From Anastrepha obliqua (Eukaryota; Arthropoda; Insecta; Diptera; Tephritidae), in NCBI RefSeq assembly GCF_027943255.1, contig NC_072897.1, forward strand, positions 58,304,406 to 58,368,405: a stretch of DNA of 64,000 bases, read 5' to 3'. Of the stretch, positions 1 through 9,537 are shown one piece after another. The translations under genes and the position numbers were made by a program. The notes under the pieces were generated by a model. That model made no database searches, was not told the origin of the DNA, and was given only the letters and a program-made list of their open reading frames with translations. The first letter of the stretch is position 1, and the number at the start of each line of letters is the position of its first letter.

Positions 1-283
1 AACTGCGACGAATCGATAATTGATGGTCATCATTAACATTGGCCGATACAGCCGCGATATTTTCTTCAGTTCGCACTCTACGTAAGCGTGTTGGTGGTTT
101 GATGTCCAATAATGTAAATTTGGTTCAAAGTTTAATCACAATAGCTCGAATAGTCGCTTCAGTGGGTCGATTAAACTGACTATAAAATGGAGGAAGCGTG
201 CAATAAACTTTCTTAACAGAACACGCATTTTTATAATAAAATTCAATGATTTGCAAACGTTGTTCGTTTGTAAGACGATTCAT
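1..283 (-). pseudogene. mariner-like transposase, N-terminal fragment (runs off left edge)
   Basis: The minus strand opens with MNRLTNEQRLQIIEFYY at 283, the first helix-turn-helix of a mariner (Tc1/mariner superfamily) transposase that binds the terminal inverted repeats. About 50 residues follow in frame. Near position 125 the frame breaks, and the continuation (motifs LLDIKPPTRLRR and RRVRTEENIAAVSA) is in another frame to position 1. The catalytic DDD domain would lie to the left, outside the window. It is a broken copy. Coding assignment is from the recognised family motif; the precise mariner lineage is not resolved. Confidence 0.8.
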
Positions 284-424
284 GGTTAAATTATAGACCA
301 AACTGAAGATGTTTGACAGTGAAACAAAACACGAAACGTGCGTCAGCTGTTTAAACCAACTGTTCAAAAGGATAATAGCTAAAAAATCAAATCTATTTTG
401 TACGCAACCAAATGCAAGCTAATG

Positions 425-434
425 TAATCTACAT
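425..434. repeat. Target-site duplication of the LOA-type LINE (left copy)
   Basis: The 10-mer TAATCTACAT occurs at 425-434 and again at 7895-7904, immediately outside the two ends proposed for the LINE. Matching flanks of this length are expected from target-primed reverse transcription and fix the element borders at 435 and 7894. Confidence 0.65.
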
Positions 435-862
435 GTTGGTCTCCTTGCCGCGGATATGAGGCTTATATGGCCTGACCCCCATATCCCAACACGAACTCAG
501 AGGGAAGCTCCATATGGGGATGGGCTAGTCATCCTTTACGGCGTATTTGGTGGCCATCCAATCACCATGCGAAGATCACCGTACCGACGAAGATCCCTCT
601 GTTATTCCCAAATACCTGTCATCCCAATATTCTTTCTCCTTGCCCTCCCCCTAATCCAGGGTGTTATGCGACTCCGTGCCTATTGGATGGTTTGCAGCCA
701 GGGAGTTCACCAGCCCGGCTGTATTTAAACGGCGCCTTCCTAATACCGGGCCGCCTTAGGAGGTAACTGTGCCTTGCCACGGCATGGGGCGCCGTCTGAA
801 TTCCCCTTTACTTAAATAGACCACAGCGCTCGCCTCGTCGAGCAGGTTGTCGTACGAAAAAG
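435..862 (+). other. 5' leader of the LOA-type LINE
   Basis: A GC-richer stretch between the left element border and the first ORF1 ATG at 863. Short ORFs inside it have no recognisable domains and are read as chance. In LINEs this region normally holds the internal promoter, but no specific motif was identified here. Confidence 0.5.
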
Positions 863-1934
863 ATGAATACAAATAAAAATATTAACTTAAGCGACAAAAC
901 TTCCACTGTAACGGAAGCAGGTTACAGTGGTCGCAATGATACTGCCAAACACACTCATAACGCTCTTCATTGTGGAGGTGCCGTTGTCCACGAAGACTCG
1001 GACTACGAAAGCGTCGGGAGCACAAATACGGCTGAGGAAGAAGCACTTCTGCGTTCTCCGGCTGGATCCAATGGTGCTGCTTCGGATAGCAAGAACAGGC
1101 GAAGGATTAAGCCCGATAAGGAGAAGCTGAAGGCCAAAGCCTGGTATAAGGCAAAGCCTGTGACCGATTTGGTGGCAAGTCCAACCTGACGAAGCAAGAG
1201 GAGGAACGGTTGGCTTGGGCCAGGGAGGAGATAGAAAATGGCCGGGCCTTCTACGCAGCAAAACCAAAGTTCGCAGCCTCCAATCCGAAATATGCGAACA
1301 AAATCGAAGAAAAACTAGCCATCAAGAGGCAGCGTTCTGCGGATAGCGAGATGGCTTAACCGAAAAACGGATACGAGGAAAGACCTGCGACAAGCCGGAG
1401 AGAATGTCGCAGGAACGGTGGAAAGTAATGGAAATGAAGCTGCTGGAAACCCTGTTTACGAAAATGGACGCAGAGCCGAACGCACCCATGCCAGCATTTG
1501 ACGGAGCAGGGTGGTTCAGCGGCGTCAAAATTATAAAATGCAAGGATGACCCCAGGCTCACATGGCTAAAAGAAGCATTAAAAACGCTTCAAGGCCTATG
1601 GTAGGGGGCACCTTTTGAAATTCTAGATCGCCGCTGCATTCCCTCAATACCGAAGGCAAAGGTTTTCATTCCTCGAGTGGTAAAACCGGAAAATGCACTG
1701 CGGCTGCTACAAAGACGAAACACAGACGTGCCGACAGACGACTGGAAAGTGCTGAGCGTGGCAAAACCAGCAACTGCTGATGGAGGCCAAGACTACATCA
1801 TTCAGATCAATTAACCGGCAGAGGACCTACTTTACTCGGTATAGAAGAGATCTTGGAATCCTCCCTCAATATACAGGAAGTGGAGAAGGGTGAGCTGGAG
1901 GAAGTATCCAACATCGAGAAGGTATTGAGGCCAG
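863..1934 (+). pseudogene. ORF1 (nucleic-acid-binding, gag-like) of the LOA-type LINE
   Basis: It begins with ATG at 863, giving a 108-residue hydrophilic, Ser/Asp/Glu-rich N-terminus ending in a Lys-rich patch (KPDKEKLKAKAW). After a frameshift near 1185 the reading continues through KQEEERLAWAREEIE and, after further stops near 1357 and 1602, through a segment with conserved Trp/Pro spacing (DDPRLTWLKEAL, then PSIPKAKVFIPR). This segment resembles the DUF4780-type domain found in ORF1 proteins of LOA/R1-like elements. ORF1 proteins package the element RNA. The copy is broken in at least three places. The domain name is from memory of the family and is moderately sure. Confidence 0.55.
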
Positions 1935-4267
1935 ATGCTGAAGGTCCTTCAGATAAACGTCCACAAGAGTAAGAACGTCTCAGCCGAGCTCCTGCTCAAC
2001 ATAGAAGTAGTCGGCTACGATATGGCTCTAGTCCAGGAACCATGGATAGCATCGGGCAACATAGTCTCCGGTCCAAAGTCACATAACTACAACACCTACA
2101 TCCCGATTTGAAAGAATAAGGTAAGAACAGCGATAATATAATAGTTAAAAAAAGTATATGTTCTTATATTGATCATAATCTCTCTTCAGACGATCTGACA
2201 GTGGTGGCGCTGGAGGGCTGCAAGAATGAAACGTTACTCTTTGGGTCTTGCTACAAGCCACATGATGAAGAAACAGATAGAACTTCGAAAGCTGGTAGAA
2301 ACAGCTGCCGGAAAGAAGAACGCTCCGGTGGTAGGAACTGACGCTAACGCACATCACACGGTCTGGGGTAGTACAGACATAAACGACCGAGGTGAGCCAC
2401 TATTTAACTATATTCTTCAGAGTAGCCTAGAAATAGCTAATAAAGGGGAAGAACCAACATATGCTGGACCAACCTCGAAGAATGTACTTGATTTAACACT
2501 TTACACAAGCAAGCATGGTATGCTACAGGTATGGGAAGTGTTGAGTAGGCCCTCATTCTCTGATCACAGATACATAAGCTTTCAGATTATATTCCACTCA
2601 AAAAATAAACTTATATCCTTCAGAAACAATAAGAATACGAACTGGGACTTTTATAGGGATATACTATCAGAAACACCAATGATACCCCGGAAATTCAGGT
2701 AACACGTCGCACTTGAGAAAGGGGTGGAATTGTTTGCAACTACTCTCCTCAAAGCCTTCAAAAGATCCTGCCCCCCAACATTTAATAGACGCACGGTGAA
2801 GCCTCCTTGGTGGAACAAGGAATTGGGAACACAAAGGCGAAGGGTACATGAATTCTATAGGTTAGCCAAAGTTGCTGACAATGAGGTCTGTTGGAAGGAA
2901 TACAAGGATCTACTAAAAGTATCAAGCCAAGAGAGAATCTTGGAAAAACTTCTGTAGCTGTTATCCAAGAATTCGTCTATGCCAAGAACAATACGAAAAA
3001 TTAACGGGGAGTGGGCTGACAGCTGTGAGGACTATTTAGAAGATCTAGTCAGCACACATTTTCCAGGGTGTGCGGACACTGTAGATCTCGAACCTAGATA
3101 TTGTGAGATATTGTGCTCGACATCCCGACGGACGTAATTACGACCAACAAGATAGAATGGGCTATACAAAGTTTCGACCCATATAAATCGACATGACTGG
3201 ATTGAATCTTCCCAGCCATGCTCCAAAAGGTAAGCCATCTTGTGGTACCATGGTTAAGAACGATATTCAGGGGATGCTTGAGGTCCAGCTACTTTCCTGT
3301 ATTGTGGAGAGAGGCGAGAGTTGTGTTTATTCCAAAAGCGGAAAAAAGCCACCCTCTCTACTCAAAGGAATACAGGCCCATTAGTCTGACCTCATTTCTC
3401 CTGAAAACGTTAGAGAAGATTCTAAACACATACATTAGAGATACAATTGCGCCGGACGAATTATCCAAGGCGCAGCATGCTCACACTACAGGCAGGTCTA
3501 CTTAAACTGCTCTTCACTCACTTGTACTAAATATAGAAAAGGCGTTAGAATATAGAGAGTATGCTCTAGAAGTATTTCTAGATATATCAGGGGCCTTTCA
3601 CAACGTGGCAAAAGACGCTATTTTAAATAGCATAGAGTTACTTAATGTGCAACCCGCGGTTTATCTATGGATAAGGCAGCTATTAGCTAGCAGAAAGATA
3701 AGAGCGGAGTGGAACGATGCGAGCGTCACCAAATATGCATGCAGAGGTACTCCGCAAGGTGGGGTGCTATCGCTGCTATTATGGTTACTTGTACCAAATG
3801 AAATGCTCAAGAAACTTGACGGAGGGGCACCAAAACTATTGGCATATGCCGATGACATAGATATAGTAGTAGCGGATCAGTAATGTGATGAACAACACTC
3901 TCAAAACGGTACACCGTCCCATCGCGCAGGGCTAGGGAGAAACGCGGGAAAAACGGACATGGTACTTTTTACCAGGAAGTACAACGTCCCGGCGTGGAAC
4001 CTCCCGAAGCTAGGCAACAGCGAACTACTTCTTAAAGATCATGCGAGGTAGCTCGGAGTAATATTGGACAGCAAATTGCTGTGGAAGCACAACGTTGAGG
4101 AGAGAGTGAAAAAGCCCAGTAATGCGTTGCACACATGTAAAAGAATGCTGGGCGTTACTTGGGGTCTATCACCCTCTCTGATGCATTGGTGCTACACGGC
4201 AGTAGTTAGACCGATATTGCTGTATGGGGCCTTGGTATGGTGGACTGCGACAAGAAAACTGGCATAC

Positions 4268-4331
4268 TTAACCTTCATGTGCCCGGGATATAAAACTTAC
4301 GTACCCGGTCGGCTTACTACATTTGTAGTAA
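4268..4331. repeat. Left end of piggyBac: TTAA, TIR and subterminal palindrome
   Basis: TTAA target site at 4268-4271 is followed directly by the terminal inverted repeat CCTTCATGTGCCCGG (4272-4286). A palindromic 18-mer, TTACTACATTTGTAGTAA, sits at 4314-4331. The same palindrome type occurs twice at the other end, so it is a candidate transposase-binding subterminal repeat (inference). Confidence 0.85.
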
Positions 4332-6730
4332 CTACGTAATTGCATGCAAAACCAATGTAATGTTAAGAAAAAAAGACTTGTATGGTGTTTTTTTTTACTT
4401 GTACGTGTGTAATAATCTTTTTATTTAAAAATATTGAATTCAGGTGATAATTTTAATACAAAAAATGTTTTAATTTTCAGGAGTTGAACAGCATTTTCCC
4501 AAAATATATGTTTCGGCATGTGCATTACACACTGCTTTTTTGCCCCAACTACAGATTTTTCGTGTGTTGTTACGACTTCCTATTTCACAGTATTGACAAG
4601 GTACAGTATATTTTGGTTGTTTATCGTTGGAAATATCAGGTAAAATAGATGAATCAACATTAGATTTAGCAGAAAGGGATCGATCAAGTGCCATTTCGAT
4701 AACTTTACGTGTTAGATGGAATCCCAGCACCCGGGGAACTTGAGAGCGCTGTTCAATCGCTGGCATAAAAAGCTGCTTAGACAAGCTCCGCAAGAACTTT
4801 CGTCGCGCGTCTGTGCGACGGTTATATGGATTGTTTTCCGAGTAAATGATGAATGAAGTGCACTTATGTCCAGCATGTTATAAAACATGGCCAAGGGCCA
4901 ACGCAATGTTTTGCGTTTCGTTGAATATGCAAAAAGCATTTTATCCATTGCGTCGACGCCTCCTTTGTTTGCATTGTAATTAAGGATGTATTGCGGCTTG
5001 TTTTTCTTTTCAGCTACAATTGAATTTGTCAAAGGTGTGCTGGCAAGTATTATAACTGATCAAAGAAAACTTTCCATCGAGAAACCCGAAAAAGGAAGAT
5101 TCTTCAGCACGATTGCGGTCAGCCTTCATTTCATATGGTACAAACGTTTTATTTTGACGAACAGTACCAAGAATAGGAAGACCCTTGGACATTAAATACT
5201 TGCCTAAGTTTAGCGATGTAAAAAAATTCTCACAAATAATAGTCCTTCCGGTGTTCTCCCAATGGCATACTAACCTTTGCACAACACCTTCACCTACGTT
5301 ATTTGCTCGACCAGCATTTGAGTTTTTTCCAGTATATATTTCACTTTTGAGTGGATAGAACGACTTAGCATCGCATGCAAACCAAACCTTTATCCCATAC
5401 TTGGCAGGCTTAGAAGGTATGTACTGAGTAAACCTAGTTCGACCGCGATAAGCAAATAATTGTTCATCCACAGTAATTTCTCCAGATGGTTGGTAATATT
5501 TGGCAGATTTGCGTTCATTTGTGTCCACAATTCAGATATTGGAGCAGCCTTATCGGCATCTAGTCTAACTGCTCTTGTACGCTCGGTGTCAAATCTAATG
5601 AATCGAACAATTTCTTTGAAGCGTGACTTAGGCATTACTGCTCGATAAAAGCAAATGCATTCTTGGCTCCATAGCACATCCACATCTTCGTCGTTTGATT
5701 TATTTACACCTGCTAGTAACACATGACCTATAAATGCTCTTAGTTCAATTAAGGTTAATTTCTCCCAGATTCTTTTATCTCCAGTGCAGTTTTTCTCGTT
5801 CCAAGTCTCATAGGCTTTTCGTGCTTTTTCATTCGTATCTACTAGAATTTGTTGAAGCATTGATGGAGTGAATATCAACCCAAAGACGTCAGACTCAATT
5901 AGACCCTGGGTAGCCCGAGTTGGACCCACAACAGTGCTCCGAAATACATTATGGCTACTTACGCGAACAGCTTGGCTAGGAAAGTTCTTAAGCCATGTAG
6001 TTTGATCTTTAGCGATCAACGCATCATGTCGTTGGGTAATGGGCGGTTCGCCTGAATCAAAATCATCCTCGAAATCTGCTTCAAATATTGCACCCTCTTC
6101 TTGCTCATCATTGCGAATGTCGTCCTCTTCAATAATTAATTCACTTTCAGCGTCGGATTCTTCTGTATTGATACCAATCAAACCACCAGCGCCAATATCG
6201 TTCGGATTGGAACTCTCATCATTGCCGGCATTGCTATCATCCTCCAAGTCGAAATGCTCTTCCTCCTCATCAAGCTCGTGCAATATGTTTTGCACATGAT
6301 CCTGAAGTTCTTCGTACCTTAGACTGATAGTTAACTGTTCCTTTTAGCATTTTTGGCAAAGGAAATATATATGTATCTAAACGTGTACACATACACATAC
6401 ACACACACAAACGTACTTCGGTAACTAAGTGAAGCGACAGTTATAAAAAATCGTGTTGCGACAAGCTGAAGTCAACTATAAAATACTATTTTGCATACAT
6501 TTTATATGGTTACTACAAATGTAGTAAGCCGGCCGCAAGATGATGTTTTTTTCAAGTAGGGTCTAGAGGTCAGGCAAATAATAGTTCGAGTGTTGTTATA
6601 CTCTTAATTGACTTTGATTTGATAATCAGGAAGCTACTAAAAAATTCGGGCATTGTTGTTTCGGAAAATTTTTTTTTATCTCACTTTTTTCACAATTTAC
6701 TACAAATGTAGTAAGCCGGGCACATGAAGG
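4272..6730 (-). mobile_element. piggyBac DNA transposon inserted in the LINE reverse transcriptase region
   Basis: A 2459-bp element bounded by perfect 15-bp terminal inverted repeats (4272-4286 and 6716-6730) and by TTAA at 4268-4271 and 6731-6734, the invariant piggyBac target site. It encodes a minus-strand transposase. Removing the element plus one TTAA rejoins the LOA-type ORF2 thumb region, so insertion happened after the LINE arrived. A CA-rich microsatellite lies at about 6385-6410. The ends look intact enough to be mobilised in trans, but the transposase gene is broken. Confidence 0.95.
4470..6295 (-). pseudogene. piggyBac transposase (frameshifted)
   Basis: The minus-strand reading starts at 6295 with an acidic N-terminus (LDEEEEHFDLEDDSN). 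It passes through the conserved entry to the catalytic domain (DVFGLIFTPSMLQQIL), then after a frameshift near 5525 through TVDEQLFAYRGR and IPSKPAKYGIKVW, the hallmark of the DDE_Tnp_1_7 (piggyBac) catalytic fold, and IICENFFTSLNL. A second shift near 5020 leads to NKGGVDAMDKMLFAYS, carrying the late catalytic Asp region. A third shift near 4785 leads to a C-terminal Cys-rich zinc-binding tail (CQYCEIG, ICSWGKKAVC). The domain order and length match piggyBac transposases. Three frame breaks make it inactive as it stands. Confidence 0.9.
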
Positions 6731-6734
6731 TTAA
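6510..6734. repeat. Right end of piggyBac: two subterminal palindromes, TIR and TTAA
   Basis: The palindrome TTACTACAAATGTAGTAA is present at 6510-6527 and again at 6697-6714, each followed by AGCCGG-type sequence. The terminal repeat CCGGGCACATGAAGG occupies 6716-6730, then TTAA at 6731-6734. The inner copy with its AGCCGGCCGC flank looks like a duplicated pseudo-end about 190 bp inside the true end. Confidence 0.85.
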
Positions 6735-7990
6735 TGCCACTGGAAAGGATTCAACGACTCGCTGCTCTGTGCGTAACAGGGGCGGTGAAAACCATTCCAA
6801 ACCTGGCAGCGAAATCGGCGAAGAGACTAGTGGCTGCGGGGGTCTTCACCTGCAAAATCTTCGATCACAGCTCAATAGGAAAGTGGAGCTCAGGTGGCAC
6901 AGACTACATGACTCCGTACTTTAATTGGGAGAGAAGGTTTCGCACTACAATTGAAGAGGAGGGATGGCACAAAGGCATAAAGCCTGGCCATAGAATACAG
7001 ACAGTTCTAGAACTTTAGACGGAGTGGGAGCGGGTATTTACCGCTAAAAACTAGGAATAAGGCAGCTTATCAAGTTGCCAGACCACAGCAGTATTTTCCA
7101 TGCGGAAATTTTTGCTGTGGGGAAAGCCGCGGAGCTAGCCTACACTAGAACAAGAAAGAATTAAACAATTAATATATACGTGGATAGTCAACCAGCAATA
7201 AAAGCAATAAGCTCATGTTGTATTAAGTCCAAAAATATTCGACTGAGCAGGGAGGCCATAGAAAGGCCAGCCGAAAACAATAGGCTGCATATCTATTTGG
7301 TACCTGGTCACATAATCATTATGGGGAACGAAATAGTAGATGAGATAGCAAAAAGTGCTGTTAGACTACCTTTTGAGCAAGAGAACGACATACCAAAACC
7401 GCTAAACACAATATACAATGAAATGGACGACCACATGAAAAGGCGAGTGGAAGCTAGGTGGACTAATCTGACCACATGCAAAACAGCAAAAGTTATGTGT
7501 AGAACTAACGGCAAAAAACTGACTCAATTCGTACTTACGCTCTCGCAAAAGAACTGCAGAACTATCATAGGTATGCTAACAGGTCATAATTTATTGGCGG
7601 ACGGACAAATGCAGGAAATGCGGAGAGGATATTGAAGAAACTTTAGAACACATTCTGTCCGTTTTCCGGCATTATTGAAAACGCGACTAAGATGCCTGGG
7701 AGCCCCACTGTTTGAGGGTCTGGAGGACGTCTCAAAAGCGGAGCTCCCAGCTCTACTTAGATTCGCCAAAAGCGCTGACATCCTACATGATGTCTACTTT
7801 AAGGTATTCATAGGGGTCGATCTCCATCTGGTATCGCTAAGGACCAAAATGTCTATGCTTGGCTTATTGCCAACCAGGCTAACCTAAGCTAACCTAATCT
7901 ACATTTTTTCACATTTGCGTATCATTCTTTCCCTCTCATTTCTCTGGCAGCCATCTTAATTAATTTCCTACTGTTAACTTTAGGTGAAGT

Positions 7991-8002
7991 AATTTCTGAG
8001 TT
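7991..8002. repeat. 12-bp target-site duplication of the I-clade LINE (left copy)
   Basis: AATTTCTGAGTT at 7991-8002 is repeated exactly at 13395-13406, just past the 3' tail. This places the element at 8003-13394. The flanks read continuously across the insertion as ordinary AT-rich DNA. Confidence 0.85.
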
Positions 8003-8164
8003 CAGTCATCGACTGCCTTCCGAACCATACGGTCGTTTCCACAGCGAAGTTGTGTTTTCTCGTCAGTGCGATTATTCTTTTCTCTACTTTCCTATTTCTC
8101 ATTTACTTACTAATTCGTGTGATTTTGCCTCTGTTGATTAATTGTTTTTGGAGTGTAAGCCGAA
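8003..8164 (+). promoter_or_regulatory. 5' leader and presumed internal promoter of the I-clade LINE
   Basis: The element begins CAGTCATCGACTGCC directly after the target duplication, and 162 bp later ORF1 starts at 8165. I-type LINEs carry an internal RNA polymerase II promoter here, with an initiator beginning CAGT or TCAGT at the first nucleotide. The first bases fit this; function is inferred. Confidence 0.5.
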
Positions 8165-9534
8165 ATGTCCCTAGAGGGACCTCCACTAGGGAATAACAGG
8201 TTTTCCTTGTTATCCCCTAGTCCCCAACCAAAGAGGGAAAAAGCAAAATCAGTAACTACAGAGTTTTTTCCATCTTTACCAACAGTAAAAAAAGACAACC
8301 CAAAATATCTCGTGGTAAGTGCTGTTGATAATAATAAGCCCCTGAAAAAATATTCGTGTTTTGCAGTGCATAAAGCCCTGCAAAATATAAGCTCAGAACC
8401 TATGCAAATCACGGACTTAAAAGATGAAATCTTTTATTAATGGTGAAAAATTCCAATATTGCTAAGAAATTTCTGACAACTAAACATTTAAATGGAATTT
8501 GTAAAATTAACATTGACCTTCACAATACCCTTAATTATTTCAAGGGCACCATTTCGCTCCGTGCTTAAATGAAATACCAGAGAGCGAAATAGTGGAAAAC
8601 CTTAAAGATCATGGAGTAGTTAGTGTTTATAAATTTCAGAAATACAATGAGGGCAAATCATTTCCCAGCGGAGTTGTACTCCTTACATTTGATTCTTACT
8701 ATCTTCCAGAAAAAATCGATGTCTCTTGGTATACAACTAAGGTAAGAGCATATTATTCCAATCCAATGAGATGCAAGAGCTGCCAACTGCTTGGGCACAC
8801 AGCTAAACGCTGTCAGAAAACACCAGCATGCGATATGTGCGCTCTTCCTCCCCATCTTCCAGTACCTTGCACTCGAATGTTCTGCGTAAACTGCGCTGGA
8901 AACCACACCGCTTCCAGCAAGCTTTGCCCAAAGTATAAGCAAATGAACGAGATTATTGTAATAAAAACTGACAATAAATGCTCAATGAGAGAAGCAATAA
9001 GAATACATAAATTGCAAATTCCACCTCAACTCAACGAGTACTCCACTTCCTTTTCTACTGTAACTAAAGATTCTCTTATTTCTTCTCCTCTCCCTACTGC
9101 AGCTACAAACAACATATTAAATATTCAACAGCAAAATAACTCCAAAACTTCACGACTTCTTCCTTCACTCTCTAACAATATTTCAAATAATCAACAACAA
9201 AGTGACAAACAAACCTCTTCACCACCTCTTTCCATAGCCGAAAATTGCATTTCAAGTAACCAGCAACAAAGTAACAAACCTGTTTTCTACATCTCTATCC
9301 ATAGTTACAAACAACAACAAAAACAATCAACATAGCTTTAACACTAACAACATTGCAAACCTTAATGCAGAAAGCAACAGTCACACTAATAAAAGCCCTA
9401 ACCTCTCAAATCAAACTATAGCACCAATAAATTCAGTCGATGACTTAAATAATTCGAAATCTTCTTCATACAATATTTCTACATTAAATAAAATATCCCA
9501 ATCCGATTATTTATCTGATAATATCTCAAATTAA
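8165..9534 (+). pseudogene. ORF1 (zinc-knuckle RNA-binding protein) of the I-clade LINE
   Basis: ATG at 8165 opens MSLEGPPLGNNRFSLL. After frameshifts near 8430 and 8570 the main stretch (8592-9335) carries three Cys/His knuckles: CKSCQLLGHTAKRC, CDMCALPPHLPVPC and CVNCAGNHTASSKLC. These bind nucleic acid in I-clade ORF1 proteins, which form the element RNP. The C-terminus is a low-complexity Ser/Asn/Gln region (repeated SNNQQQS-like units). Another shift near 9334 leads to an end at 9534, four bases before the ORF2 ATG. Three breaks make it a pseudogene. Confidence 0.8.
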
Positions 9535-9537
9535 ACA

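Larger units (their letters stand above)
1935..7887 (+). pseudogene. ORF2 (endonuclease, reverse transcriptase, RNase H) of the LOA-type LINE
   Basis: ORF2 starts at ATG 1935 (MLKVLQINVHKSK), just after ORF1. The AP-endonuclease spans about 1935-2600, with DANAHHTVWG and the SDHRYISF motif. Reverse transcriptase motifs lie at 3230-3890: IPKAEKS, YRPISLTSFLLKTLEKIL, FLDISGAF, GTPQGGVLS and the catalytic YADD box near 3847. The thumb region (4050-4265) is interrupted by piggyBac and resumes at 6735 (MPLERIQRLAALCVTGA). RNase H remnants include VDSQPAIKAI and YLVPGHIIIMGNEI at 7170-7350. A C-terminal Cys segment ends near 7887. Frameshifts or stops near 2109, 2700, 2957, 3505, 3883 and 7017 inactivate it. 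Confidence 0.75.
435..7894 (+). mobile_element. LOA-type non-LTR retrotransposon, near full length, split by piggyBac
   Basis: A plus-strand LINE with 5' leader, ORF1 and ORF2 (AP-endonuclease, reverse transcriptase, RNase H, C-terminal Cys segment), flanked by a 10-bp target duplication. Subtracting the nested piggyBac element and its extra TTAA leaves about 5.0 kb, a plausible full length. The endonuclease signature (TDANAHHTVWGSTDIN) and the presence of an RNase H domain fit the LOA clade, though R1-group relatives are close. There is no poly-A tail; the 3' end is a short TAACCTAA-type repeat. Multiple stops and frameshifts make it non-autonomous. Confidence 0.75.

Noticed and set aside
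456..728. 90-residue ORF in the LOA leader
   Set aside because: No domain, lies wholly in the 5' leader of the LINE, composition typical of chance reading in a GC-richer stretch.
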